A stretch of 64,000 bases of DNA from Casuarina equisetifolia (taxonomy: Eukaryota > Streptophyta > Magnoliopsida > Fagales > Casuarinaceae), in NCBI GenBank assembly GCA_028551475.1, contig CM052359.1, positions 11,843,583 to 11,907,582 on the forward strand, written 5' to 3'. The notes beneath the pieces are model-generated. The model made no database searches, was not told where the DNA came from, and saw only the letters and a list, made by a program, of their open reading frames with translations. Positions 51,041 through 63,972 of the stretch are shown here, in pieces. Numbering within the stretch: position 1 is the first letter of the stretch; each line of letters starts with the position of its first letter. The translations under genes and the position numbers were made by a program.

Positions 51041-54000
51041 TGCTGTTCCGAATTCTGAATTATCTCTTGTTTGCTTTCTGATGGTGGCTTTAAAAGGGTG
51101 TTGTTGGAAGAAAATTTAGAGTATTTTCTCTCGGCCTGAGAAGAAAATTAGCAAGAAATTAGGAAGGAAATCATGTGGATAATACGGAGTCCAAGATTAC
51201 AGTTATGATAACGAGGAAATTCACACCCTCCTGTTGTTTTACGATTAAACTTGCGCACAACAAAAGAAAAAGTTGCCGGTGAGTAAGCTTTTACCCTGAT
51301 GGGATACCCTCAGATTTCAAGGGATATGTCTCTCAACTGCTAATCACGTAGGCGCCTCCTGCTTTTGGAAATGCATCTGCTAAGCGCTCACACTTCAAAC
51401 GATTAAAAAAAAAAAAAAGCTTTATGAGTTTTCTTTTATGAAAGGAAAAACCAGTACTAAGCTAGAAGATATTGGAAGGGAGATGAGATGATGCATAATG
51501 GCGAAGAGTTTACACAGAAAAAAATTGATGGGTAATAATAGTTCTTGAAGACAGAAGTTGAAAAGTTCTCCCAGAAAACTGGATCTGCGAAAGGTTTGAG
51601 CCTTACCTGGTGCCGGTCTGGAAGTTTAGAGACGGGATATGATTGTTTGGTCTGAAAGAAAATTTGAGTAAGGTGGGTATGAAATTGAGGGGGATGAGGA
51701 AGACATATGTATAGGCGCAGGCTGGGTGAGGTAAGATAAGGAATGAAAAGTCAAAAGGACAGAAATCGATGGGCGCATCTGGATTGTGGGAGTATTGGTT
51801 GAGGCGGAGTGGTTAGGCTCAGACTGTTTCAATCTTCAAAGCACAATCCCCCATTCAAAAGTTTGGGGCACTAGAAAGGTTTGCAGTCAACTATTTGCAT
51901 GCATGTCTTCGGCTTATTGGGTAAAAATGACACTAATCCTTTTTCAAGATAATGGGAAAGAAAACCATGGAACTTGATCTCTGCATCACATACTGTCATG
52001 GAGGTTGGCCTCAAAGAAAAGACAGTCTATCACAAGGAGTAGGATTCGTACATTATTCTAACATAAACAACCAAAACCCAGATTAATACAATATTTATTA
52101 CTCGTCAAAGACATATGCAAAAGGCTGAAGATAATAATGCCTGCAAGGACAACTAATGAAACCAGTTTTATTAGAAATGCACATGGCACAAAAATAAAGA
52201 GGGAAAAAAAAAAGAAAAAAAAAAAGAAGTTCAAGTGGGTTGGTAGGTGCTCTGTAGGCTTTATCAAGGATTTCGAATTACCTAATCGATATATTCCATG
52301 TGGTTGAATAATCAAAGGAAAAAACCAGGGAAGACATCTAGTGCCTCCGTGGTTATCGCAAAACAGCGACTTTCTGGTGGTAATAATGAAATGTGTTACA
52401 GTAAACGAGTGCTTTATTCAACCCAATTGCCGCCTCCCGACATTTGACTGCACAATAATCAACCACTAAGGATTAAGTCAACAAGAAGCAAGTTGGAGAG
52501 GCAAGTTCTGGTTTCGTGAGTTGCATACAACTAACACCGTGGATGTCTATGATCGCGGCAATTCTGCATTCATTGATAACCCACCAAGTCGCATTGGATT
52601 TGTCTCTTTGTTAATTTTCACGTGGTTGCGATTCTTCAATGGAAAATACAGTCACTGGTGGACCAAGGTTTGGCCGCAAATGATTGCTTTTTTGGAATCT
52701 ACTTTTATCTCCAAAGATTTTTCCTTTTCCCTGCAAAACTGTATTCTTTATTTGGGACTAAATTGGTTCTTGGTCTCCATCAGATAAGTTTCTGAGAAAA
52801 CTCAACTAGATTTAAAAAAAAAAGAAAAGAAAAAAAGAAAGAAAGAAAGATCAGGGATCCTTGTAATGCTGTCAGTTTGTCAAACTAGATCGTAAGATCT
52901 CTACTTACTGTACCAAAATATTGATCATCATGGGCTCGACAGAGGAGCAGGTTATGTAGGTTACACCTACTAACGAAAGAAAAGATGGGATAACAGCCAG
53001 CAGAGTATGCTTTCCGCGGGCCAAACCCACTGAGACAGTCAAGAGTAACATGAAGACCCACATTTCCTTCCCGAGGAGTGCGTGTTAATTCAAAAGAATC
53101 ATTTAATCTCGTACGTCTGAAAGGTGATACCGATCACATATGTTTTTTGTGCTTGGCTTAAAACATCTAAAGCTAACTTCCGCATTCCAGAAGGATTCCT
53201 GGCCAAAAGTTTTGACTTTATGATGGCAATTAAGAAGACGCAGATAATGTTAACTTTTGCAGGCCAGAAACTGTAATGGAAGATACAGTTCGTACACGAT
53301 GTGGAAAGTCCAAGCCGTCACCGTGTCGTCTTAAAATCAGCCTCAGCTGCCCGTTGGTTTCACCCAAAAAAAAAGAAAACCGGTCAAAATTTGACGGCGA
53401 CCTACTCCGAAGAATCTTTCCCGGAAGACCGGTTGAGGCTTTGCTCTGCATGCTTTTCATTGTGTTCCGGATGATGTTCAACACGACGGGAAGATGTCAA
53501 GGAAAGTGAAACGTTTTCGCGTTCGATTAGTAAAGATGAAAGTAGCCCCGTCTACATACATGGAAAGGATGCAGTCGTGAAAAAAACAAGATTGCTTATG
53601 CTGGGTTGTCTGTTTGGGTCATGACTTGTTGCTGCTTTTTTACTTACTCTCTTTCAACCTTCTAACAGCCAAATTCTAAATTGGATAGCAAATCCCGACG
53701 GAGATAATCTTGATGTTGATGTTTGATGTTGTTTGCAATGGACATGTACCAGAAACGCGTTGGAGACGGGAAACGAGTGGAAACATGCACCAACAGACAA
53801 AAAGAGGATGCCGACGCACCGAACGTGGAGTGTTTGTGAAGGCTCTTTTGTGGTCATGATGTGATGTCAAAGTCAGTGAATTTATTGTTGTCTCTGTAAT
53901 TTCGCGCCTCGAGATTAAATAAATGTTGGATTGAAGTTAAAAAAATTTAGCCATCATGCATTTTCAGGCCCAGTTTTGGTTGGGTCAGCTAAGTCATGCA

Positions 54001-55249
54001 GCAGGCCCAAGCATTTGTGTGTCTACGTCTTTTCCCAGCAAAAAGAACAAACCTGAAAAATGAGGAAAAAAGTGAATTCATCTTGTTAGTTTTTCACTTT
54101 TAGCTGTTCTTCCCGACCGACAAAGGATGCGGTTACAGTTATTGGAAGATATTCAGAGTACCAAAAGATTCCCTTACTGTTGCCCAGAGATACATGTATC
54201 AAGGACTGTTACATAGTACAGAGTTCAGCTTAACCCTTGTTAGGGGGTTTTGAGCTTTAAGGTTGCTTAATTAAGTGCGACCAGAAACCCAATTATGGAC
54301 CCCCATTTTTCTGATTTTTCATGTGGGTTAACGAGACCGACAGGCACGTGATCACGCAGGTCATGTTTTGTCATCTCTCTGTCTCCCCCTCTCTCTCTCT
54401 CCGTGTGGTGCTAATGCCCCTATAAATGTCAGGACATCGATCTCTTATCTAAGTCCACCAAACCATGATTCACTTTCAGTAACCAGCAAAACTCAAAAGA
54501 TAAGGAACTGTCAAGTGGAATCACAAAGGACCAGCGGCTTCTCGGCCTCTCATAATTCAACAATCAAGATCTTGTTTTTTGTCTTCAGATATGATGCTTT
54601 TTAGCTTCTCTTTCGGAAGCTCAACTAGAAAGCGATGCACCACACCATTGTCCCTGCATCTCTCTCTCTCTCTCTCTCTCTCTTCTCCTCCACCCTTTAT
54701 TGCCACGTACAACTAGTTAGGCAAGTCCAACAAAATGGGACCCACCCACACCCGTCCTCATTGGTTTGATTTCATGACTCTTAGCTCCTAAAGCTTGCTC
54801 AACTGCAAAATCCATGGCCCCCGATTTTACGCAGCTTTTGAACTCCAAAATGCGATCACTGAAACTGAAGAAAACGGTTAAAGCTACACCAGGGACCACT
54901 GATGCAGCACAGAAACTATGATGAACTTCCTTTTATGGAGAGCATGAAAGGTCAATTAGAGAAAATGATATAGACAAGATTTTCCAGAAGATTGAGTTCT
55001 GATGCATGTTAACAGTATTTGGCAGAAGAATTAATGGAGGTAAGAGAAGATCAAAGAGTATATGAACAGGGAAGAAAAGCAGGCCCAGTACAGCTGCAAT
55101 TGCCAGGCTCACTCAGGGGTTCCTTGGAGTAGCAATAAAGACTTTCTGACTTGATCTTCATTGCACATTTCCAACACCAACCAAAAATAAATTCTTCCAA
55201 GATAAAAGAATGAAGCAAAAAAAGGAGAGGCAGACTTCGAAGCAGAAAG
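51041..55249. other. Divergent intergenic region between RBOH and formin
   Basis: The two genes are transcribed away from each other, so both promoters lie here. On the RBOH side no strong TATA box stands out. A plus-strand CTATAAAT at about 54420 could be a distal TATA for the formin if its 5' UTR is spliced. A CT microsatellite lies at 54656-54684. Two opposite overlapping ORFs near 53230-53509 have no recognisable domain. Confidence 0.4.
54656..54684. repeat. CT microsatellite upstream of the formin gene
   Basis: About fourteen CT dinucleotides in a row, roughly 570 bp before the formin ATG. CT-rich tracts are common in plant promoters and 5' UTRs. Confidence 0.85.
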
Positions 55250-58200
55250 TTGAATTCATGCTTCGATAATTCTGGCTGGAAGAAAATGGGTTCTGGTTCT
55301 CAGATTCTCCACATGATCACCATCATGTCAATGCTCATACCATTGATTTCTGGTAAGGTATTGAATACACCGGAAGACTTCAATGTCCACGGCCTACGGA
55401 CACTGTCAGTCAGGGAGGACTTCGGGGATAGGGTTAGATACTACATTCAGAAGGTTTCAGGTGTGGAGGAGACTGAAGAAAAGGAAGCTTTGATAGTGGA
55501 AAAGTTTAGAGCTTTGCTTGGGCTGAAAAGCTTACACGTAAAAAGGCCATCACACGGAGATCCCGAGGTGTCCCCTTCGCCCTCCCCATTACCCAGCTTT
55601 TCAGCTGAAGCTCCATCTCCATCTCCGGCTCCGGCCCCAGTTCCAGTGCTGCATTTCCATAAAAATTCCCATCCTTCATCACACCGGTCGAGATCAACCC
55701 CACCACCCAAAAAGATCCAAAAAGAGAACAGATATAAAACCATTCTTGTTGCCGCCATCGCGTCTGCAGGAGCTGTCTTCTTAGTTTGCGCTCTTGGACT
55801 CGTGGGGTTCTGCAAGAAACGGAGAAAACAAAGAAAGAAAGCGACGAGGATCATATCTGTCTACGGGAAAAATGGACGAAGCAGAGGTATTCTAAAGAAT
55901 GTGAATAACAAAAGTTCGGCAAGCAAGGTGAGCGGAAATCCTGGCCTTGATCTTTTATATCTTAATTCGTTAGGGGCGGATTTAGAGCAGCAGAGTTATC
56001 TTAAGCAAATTTCTGAACCTGTAAACGCATCATCATATGATAGTACTCCTAACTGTACATTGCATGAGGTGGAAGAACGAAATCAAGAACTGACAAAGAT
56101 AGAACCTGGTAATGCTAGTAGCAGTTCAACTAGGGAGATTACATCTGTTCATGAGGATGCAGAGTCGTTCAAATGTGAATCAGATGGAGGTAACTTTTCA
56201 TCTGGTGGTAAAACTATTCCCATCGAATGTCATTCATCTGATGATGAATCTTTCCATTCTTTTGCTGAATCACTTTCATCAAGAAGCCGTCTTTCTAATG
56301 CTTCAGCGGGTAGTCTTGGTGAGAAATCTGATATTTTCGCCCCTGAAGATTCACAGATCAAACCTTCGCTGGTCAAATCCTCAGACCGTCAAAATAGTCT
56401 GAGACACCCATCACCATCACCATCACCACCACCGCCACAGCCTCCACCCCCACCACCGCCGCCGCCACCACCACCACCCCAGCTTGTGATTTATCCTCCT
56501 CCTTCAACTAGAATTACAACTAAAGCTTCATGTTCCTTCACATTGCAAAATCTATCGTCTCAAAGAAATTCAGATTCTCCGTCAGGTTCGACTAAAACTC
56601 CACAAAGCAACATTCCTTCCGTACCTGGCAACCCCGCCAAGCCATTACAATCACATGCTCCATCTCATATTCCTCCACCACCACGTCCACCTCCATTCTT
56701 ACAAGGAAACACTAACTCTAAGAAAGGCCCACCTCCTCCTCCTCCATCTCAACTGCCTCAATTTATTCCAATGGGCAAAGACGGAGCTCCATTACCAAAA
56801 CTGAAGCCACTCCACTGGGACAAGGTTAGAGCTGCCCCTGATCGCTCCATGGTTTGGGATAAGCTGCGATCAAGTTCATTTGAGTAAGTTGCTTTACTTT
56901 ACCGGTTCCTTTTTACTTCTCTCTTTCTGGATACAATTGAACATGTTGCAAATCGTGAACAAGGTTGGACGAGAAAATGATCGAGTCGCTTTTTGGATAC
57001 AATCTACAAAATTCACTGAAGACTGATGAAGCAAAGAGCAAGACTCCCTCTCCAGGCAATCATGTGCTTGAGCCAAAGAGACTACAGAACATAACCATTC
57101 TCTCAAAAGCCTTGAATGTGACTGCTGACCAACTACGTGAAGCACTGCTACAAGGTATTAGTCCTAAACGCCATTTCTCTCTTTTCCATATTATGAAAAT
57201 GCAGTTAGCGGGAGGGTGGAGTAACAATAAACCATGAACCAAAACAATAACTGTCATAATTGCTTCATTAACTAGTTTTCCAGGTGAGTTCTAAAGGCAT
57301 GACTAGGCCAAGGTAATCTTGAATAATGATTACAGCAGAAAATATGTCTTCACGAATTCTTCATGTTCCACGAGTGATATACATGCAGTCGTACCATGCC
57401 ATCAGCTAATTGTAATTTTCACCTAATGTTGGAAAGCAGGAAGTGGGTTGTGTCTACAACAGCTGGAGGCTCTGGTGAAGATGGTTCCGAACAAGGAGGA
57501 AGAGGAAAAACTCTCTGGCTATAAAGGAGATGTTAACGAACTGGGGTCCGCTGAGAAGTTTGTGAGAGCAATTCTTGGGGTACCATTGGCCTTTCAACGA
57601 GCCGAAGCCATGCTTTATAGAGAAACTTTTGAAGACGAGGTGGTTCACCTGAGGAACTCTTTCCAAATGCTAGAGGTAACCATCAAACCTTAAATTAGTA
57701 AGTTTGTGTTAAAAGCTGTATTTCCAATACAAGGATAGCTTTCACCTTGAGTTATGTTTGTTTCTAGGAAGCCTGCATGGAACTCAGATCAAACAGACTA
57801 TTCCTGAAGCTACTTGAAGCCGTGCTTAAAACAGGTAACCGTATGAATGTGGGAACGATAAGAGGAGGTGCTAGGGCATTTAAGCTTGATGCCCTCCTTA
57901 AGCTTGCTGATGTGAAAGGGACAGACGGAAAAACTACCTTACTACACTTTGTGGTTCAAGAAATGATCCGTTCGGAGGGAATTAGAGTTTCGGATAGCAT
58001 TATGGGGAGGATCGGAAAGAATAATAAAGTTAATACTGTTGAAGAAAGGGAAGAAGATTACAGAAGAATGGGCCTTGATCTTGTTTCTGGCCTAAGTTCT
58101 GAACTTTACAACGTGAAAAAGACAGCTACAATCGACCTGGATGTTCTGGCAAGCTCTGTTTCAAACCTGACAGATGGAATGGCTAAACTGCAACATCTAG

Positions 58201-58496
58201 TACATAGCGACCTGTGTATGGATGAAAAGAATGGGAACTTCGTCAACTCAATGAGATCCTTCGTAAGTTATGCAGAGAAAAATCTGAAAGAGTTGCAGGG
58301 AGATGAAGACAGGGTACTAAAACACGTCAAAGAAATTAGAGAGTACTTTCATGGAGACGTGAGCAAAGATGAACCCAACCCACTTCGAATATTTGTGATT
58401 GTTAGAGATTTTCTTGGAATGTTAGACCGTGTCTGCAAAGAGCTTAGAAGCTCGAAAGCCCCACGCAGTCCAAATCCTCTGGCACCATTCCGGTAG
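55250..58496 (+). CDS. FH11: Group I formin (FH11-like), actin nucleator
   Basis: Group I plant formins are membrane-anchored proteins that nucleate and elongate actin filaments and link them to the cell wall side. Exons: 55250-56883, 56964-57154, 57440-57675 and 57768-58496; 929 aa from this ATG, or 917 aa from the ATG at 55286, whose MGSGSQ start gives a cleaner signal peptide. After the signal peptide comes a Ser/Pro-rich outer region, a membrane span ([20 protein letters not shown], about residues 165-185) followed by basic [11 protein letters not shown], a Ser-rich linker, then FH1 with a run of more than a dozen Pro and further PPPPPRP-like tracts. FH2 begins at [14 protein letters not shown], continues with [15 protein letters not shown] over the first splice, and includes [20 protein letters not shown] and [19 protein letters not shown]. 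The end, SPNPLAPFR, is intact. FH11 is favoured by similarity and gene order. Confidence 0.93.
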
Positions 58497-61360
58497 CTGA
58501 GTAGCTTGGTGTGTTTATGAGATGCAATCACCACCTATTAACTGTACCTTTTTTCGCTTCATGTAGAGCTTTGAAACATGTAGATTGGATTGTTTGTCTA
58601 CTCTAATGTTTGATCTGAAGGCGATTTGTTTTGGGTTGAGATGAGAAGTGCCATTTCTCAATTTAAAATAAACAATTAATAAAATATTCTATAATAAATT
58701 GGTTTACTTTTTTAATAGAAAATAATAAAAGAATTGTAAAGAACTCAACCATTGAGCTAAAAGGCCTAAGTTTGTTGGCATAATGAGTTCAATTACCTTT
58801 AGGACCGTAAATAAGATAAGAGTACGCGTGTAGAAGGGAGCTTAGAAAAGAGAGAAGAGAATTATACGTATAAACCAGAGATTCTTCTTGATTGAATAAA
58901 ATTTCAGTTAGCACTTTACCTTCAATTCTTGCTTTCTCTCTTTATTGTCAAGATTGGGAACAATCAAAGAAAGGCGAAACAACATTTGCAAGAGGATTTC
59001 CCTCTTCTTTAGAACCGTAACAAGAGTGGCAGCATAGAGGTGCAACAAGAATATAGAAGAACTATCACATACTGAGTTTCATCCCAAAAGATCAACTTAA
59101 TAATAAAAATAGTCAAGTTTTTTTTTTATATAATTGAATTATTTCACTTGCTTTTCAATGTAGGAGAATGAAATCTATTACATTTTTCTTCAACTAAATT
59201 CATGTTATCTTGACGTGGGTGGGGCTTGCTACTTATCCTACACTAGATGGTATAGATTGCAAAAACCATTAAGTTGAGTCATAGTGTAGCTTTGATACCA
59301 TCTTACACTCCTTACAATAGAAATTGTTGTTTCCTCATATACTAGTGTCCTCTCAACTACTTGTCATCACAATCATAACATAACCTTTTTTTCCTTCTTG
59401 CTTGCATTCGACTCTCATTGATACATTGTACAGGCATCCCAAATTTTTGAATGGTACTGGATCTTGAATATGTGATCAAGCAATCCTAGTGGCCAACAAG
59501 CTCATGAAACTCCTAGCACTTTACGATTCCTTTTCTGACCGCTCCTCCCTCAACAAACCAAACTTGAAGGCATCATCTGGTGTAGTTGGCTTAAGTATTC
59601 GAATCGCAAGCTGAATCTCCTCCTTAAGTCCCTCCTCACGCAAGCTGTATTCTAGGTTCTGATATGTTACACAGGACTTCAACCTCTCAAACTTTTTTTA
59701 TAAACTTAGCCCTAGATGAGACCTCTCTTAATTTAAAAAATCTCTCCACTTCACTCTTCCACCATTTTTTTTTATAAATCTAGGCATGATGCCTCACTTA
59801 AATCTTCATAGCTCACTTTGATCTTCTTAATTATATATAGCGCATACTATGGTGCAACATCACCCTTTATTATTACTATCACATATCTAATTTTAAGATG
59901 GTCTCCAACCTCTAATAAGTAAAACCAATTCTTGCACCTAACCAACCATTCCGTAGGGCCTCCCCCTAAAGTAGGGAAAATACATTCAATGGGCTTGAAG
60001 AGAACTCACATGACAGCCATAGTGACTCCCTTATTGTCTATAGTGTTGTTCACATTGTGGTCCACACTTCTGTCCATAGCATTAATCATGTTGCCGTCCA
60101 TATTGCTACCTAGGCGGGTTGAAAGAGTATATTTTCATCTATTTTATAAAGTCTTTCTATAAATCTTCATCCATTTTCTAAAAATCTTACTTCATCTTAA
60201 CCTTTCAGAAGTTTTGTATAATTTTTAGTTTAGTAAGACCTTACCTTACCTTATTGTATCTTATCTTTATTTTTTTAGAATTTATATCTTATTTATTGAC
60301 GGATCATGACATATTCAATGACATTGAAAAGAATCAAAATTAAACTCAAAATTGGAATCGCAATAGGAAACTCAACTTGTATTGGTGATTGAATATAAAA
60401 TTGAATCGGTCAATCTTTTAATTTTATGATGAACATATTAGTTTTATGGCTACTAATTACTAGTCTTTTTTCAAACTAATTCTTCCTTGGTTAGTTTGCT
60501 TTTCGTGAATGTCTTTCTCAAAGAATCATGAGTATGCCTAGATATTGAAGAGAGAATCAAGCCATAAAAACAATCTGAATGTGAAGTCAATTCTACATTG
60601 AAATCTTATAAGAAGAAAATCAAAGTTTAGAGCTCCTTCTTCGATGATAGTTAATACATAAGTTTCATTTTTCAAAAGCAATTCTCTTGTTTCCTTGTCT
60701 TATTATCTACTAAATAAGCATAATTCATGACTTAAAATGATTAGGCTTTAGATGCCGAAAACAATTGAGTTTTGACAATTCAAAACTTGTGTCTTATTTA
60801 AAGGACAAAACAAAACAAAATTTTAATTATATAAGAATTTAACAATAAAATAAAACATAATAATTAATTAAAACCCCAGCCCATATTATCTTTCTGGTCA
60901 CAAGAGTGAATGTTTTTGGGATTCACCAGCACCCTTTCAATATTGATGAAAGTTGTAGCGTGGTTTTTTATCCTATTATATTTTATCTTATTTATTTAAT
61001 AATTTTTTAAACTTGATATACGACATATCATTTTCTCAGATTTTAACACAATGAATCAAAAGCATTTCGAGATTAGAAACTGGTTTAGTTTACTATTATT
61101 CTAGTCTCCAATCTCAACGATATAAAACCTGCTAATTCTTAACCAAGACAAGCTCCCATACATTTGGTCTTATTCAAGTTTTCCGCTCATTGTCAACAGG
61201 CTATGTCACTTTCTTAAAAATTGTGGTATACTCACGAAACGTTGCTATTTACTAGATTAAGATTGAGCATAGACTTGAAACTCAAGTTAATATCCTTGTT
61301 TTGATGTGACCTAATGAGAGGGAGATATTTAGAATTCCGGTCCCACATAGGTGGGACAGT
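58497..61360. other. Intergenic DNA between formin and BiP, with gypsy relic
   Basis: AT-rich DNA holding the formin 3' UTR on the left and, at about 59330-59710, a broken gypsy-like gag fragment on the minus strand. The stretch 60200-61300 is low-complexity AT DNA with no supported gene. Confidence 0.45.
59330..59710 (-). mobile_element. Gypsy-like gag relic with zinc-knuckle remnant
   Basis: On the minus strand the sequence can be read, with stops, as a plant Ty3/gypsy gag C-terminus: EEIQLAIRILKPTTPDDAF and then FGLLREE/LLREER-like text in shifted frames, later RMQARRKKRLCYDCDDK and a downstream RGH. The CxxC...H pattern is the CCHC knuckle with gaps. Near 59285-59300 the minus strand reads TGGTATCAAAGC, a primer-site-like motif. 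No LTR pair was identified, so only a fragment is claimed. Confidence 0.5.
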
Positions 61361-61377
61361 TTGGTTTCGAATCAAAA

Positions 61378-61605
61378 CCTGACGACGTCGTTCCCAGGGT
61401 TCCAGAAAAAAGCCTCAGCCTCTCCACAAATATCCAAACTATCCTTCAACCGTTTGTCCCGCCTTTTCACCGTCTTCATGTTTCTTCAAGCCTCAAGAAC
61501 CTTCCCGTCGCCTGACGTGTTACTCTCCTATTGGACCCTCTACGTGTCGCTAGCGAACGTACTCGAACAACAAAGCGCACGTACACACCCCGAACGTTAT
61601 AAATA
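61378..61605 (+). promoter_or_regulatory. BiP promoter: bZIP and heat-shock-like sites and TATA box
   Basis: TATAAATA at 61598-61605 is a strong TATA box about 150 bp before the BiP ATG. Upstream are ACGACGTCGT (61382-61391) and TGACGTG (61513-61519), both ACGT-core bZIP sites, plus ACGTG at 61542-61546. TTCCAGAA at 61400-61407 fits the heat-shock dimer TTCnnGAA. BiP genes are classically induced by ER stress through bZIP60/bZIP28 and by heat. A textbook ERSE (CCAAT-N9-CCACG) was not found; ATTGG at 61530 lies in the wrong arrangement. Confidence 0.5.
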
Positions 61606-61756
61606 CCCCTCCTCTTCCTCTGTTTCCCTCCACTACTTTTCCAAACATCGAAGAGCAATCAAGTTCTGATCGCTGGGAAAGCCAAAGCGAACTGTGAGGG
61701 CCGTAGAATCCAACAAAATAGCATCGTCAATAAGAGATCAGCCCAAAATAGCAACA

Positions 61757-63972
61757 ATGAGGTTGAAGAACAAGGCGGTGGCTTTTTTGCTTCTCTTCGT
61801 TTTAGGTAAGAATGTAGAAGACAAGACTATCACTCTCTTTTTTTCTTAGTCCTTCTGTTTTTCGCCTTCAGATCCACATGTGCAGCTTTTAACTTCCGTT
61901 TGATACTTTGTCTTGTTGCTGGGAAAGAACTAGAAAGTTAAAGATTCTTTAGTTTTTCGGATGAGTTTTTGATCGTTGAAAAAGGAAAAGTGTAGATGCT
62001 TTTGCTATGTTTTATTTCTTTGAGTATTTTCTGGGAAGAGAAACAAGTTACGAAAAATTTTGTGATTAGTTTTCGGTTTCCAAGATATGATTGTTCTGAT
62101 TTGCAGAAAATTTTTTATGTCATTCCTCGTTTTTCTTTTTAAGATTACTAGAGAATACGGGAAAATACAGGAGTTTCAGTTTATGTACCTTATTTTTGGA
62201 TGAAAAAGACACAGTGTTTTATTCTTTATGTGGAAGAATGGAGAATTGGGTTTTTTAGCTGAAACTTAACGAACTTTTTTTTTTTTTTTCTTTTTTTTTC
62301 CCTTTCTTAAAGAGTTTTTGTTAGGGACAGCGGTGGCATCCGACGAACCGAAGCTCGGTACCGTGATCGGTATCGATCTGGGAACCACCTATTCGTGTGT
62401 GGGGGTGTACAAGAACGGGCATGTAGAGATTATAGCCAATGATCAAGGGAATAGAATCACCCCTTCGTGGGTCGCATTCACCGATACCGAGCGTTTAATA
62501 GGAGAGGCCGCAAAGAATCAAGGGGCGATGAACGCTGAACGTACAATTTTTGATGTTAAGCGGCTTATTGGAAGGAAGTAAGTGAATTTCTTTTCCATTT
62601 GTGGTTTAACTGAAGAAGCGATAAAGTTTGAATATTAGTTTGAAGGTGATATGAATATATAATGTGTTTTGATAGGTGAATTGAGATGGCTTGGATTCTT
62701 TTGTTGGTAGGTTTGATGATCCGGACGTTCAGAGGGATATAAAGTTCTTACCTTATAAGGTTGTGAACAAAGATGGCAAGCCCTATATACAAGTGAAAGT
62801 GAAAGGAGAGACGAAGGTGTTTAGTCCTGAGGAAATCAGTGCTATGATACTGGGAAAGATGAAGGAGACGGCTGAGGCCTTTTTGGGGAAGAAAATAAAA
62901 GATGCCGTTATCACAGTTCCAGGTATTATAAGACCTCATGTTTAAGAATTTTCTTTCCAAATCGTTTGTGATATACTGAAAGGCGGCGGCACTGAACTTG
63001 CATGAATAAGTGGGTGGCCATAATTCTGAGTGGGTTAGATTCTGAATTTAAATAGAATTTTTGAATGAACAAGTGACAAGCACTACGTTGTGTGTCCTAC
63101 GAGTAGAAAGGGTTTTTGAACTCAGTCCCTTATTTATAGTATTACATTGCTTCCAAAACTGCTAGGAAGATGGATTTCAGATGCTTCTTAGGGTTGTTGT
63201 TTTGTTGTCTATACGTTACATGGTCTAAGAGGTTTCTGTTTGTTTGTTGTAGCTTATTTCAATGATGCGCAGAGGCAGGCCACTAAGGATGCTGGCACCA
63301 TTGCCGGGATGAACGTGGCTCGGATAATCAATGAACCTACAGCTGCGGCCATTGCCTATGGTCTGGACAAGAAAGGAGAGAAGAACATTTTGGTTTACGA
63401 TCTTGGTGGTGGTACATTTGATGTTAGCATCTTGACCATTGATAATGGTGTGTTTGAGGTTCTTGCTACTAGTGGAGACACTCACTTGGGTGGGGAGGAC
63501 TTCGACCACAGAGTGATGGATTACTTCATCAAGTTGATTAAAAAGAAGCATAACAAAGATATCAGCAAGGATAAAAAGGCTCTTGGGAAGCTGCGTCGGG
63601 AATGTGAGAGAGCAAAAAGAGCGTTGAGTAGCCAACACCAAGTACGCATTGAGATTGAGTCTCTTTTCGATGGTGTTGATTTCTCAGAGCCACTGACAAG
63701 AGCAAGGTTTGAGGAGCTAAACATGGACTTGTTTAAGAAAACGATGGGACCAGTGAAGAAGGCTTTGGAAGATGCAGGCCTGAAGAAAACAGATATTAAC
63801 GAGATCGTGCTTGTTGGAGGAAGCACCCGAATTCCAAAGGTGCAACAGCTGTTGAAAGATTTCTTTGATGGTAAAGAGCCAAACAAGGGTGTTAATCCTG
63901 ATGAGGCTGTTGCCTATGGGGCTGCAGTTCAAGGTGGAATCCTCAGTGGTGAAGGCGGGGATGAAACTAAAG
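61757..63972 (+). CDS. BIP: ER-luminal HSP70, BiP (partial, runs off the right edge)
   Basis: BiP is the ATP-driven chaperone of the ER lumen and a sensor partner in the unfolded protein response. Visible exons: 61757-61805, 62313-62577, 62711-62922 and 63253-63972, where the last ends at a GTAATG donor. About 415 residues of an expected 660-670 are present. Residues 1-28 are a signal peptide with hydrophobic core [15 protein letters not shown], split by a 507-bp intron. The ATPase domain shows the three HSP70 signatures: [25 protein letters not shown] and [16 protein letters not shown]. The stretch [19 protein letters not shown] is typical of BiP. The substrate-binding domain and the expected HDEL-type retention signal lie outside the window. 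Neighbouring RBOHB matches the Arabidopsis BIP3-RBOHB order, but the sequence alone does not separate BIP1, 2 and 3. An ORF at 61361-61669 upstream overlaps the promoter and is not a gene. Confidence 0.95.

Noticed and set aside
55447-55854. 135-codon minus ORF inside the formin
   Set aside because: It is the antisense shadow of the Pro/Ser-rich formin exon.
61361-61669. 102-codon ORF upstream of BiP
   Set aside because: It overlaps the TATA box and promoter sites and has no known domain.
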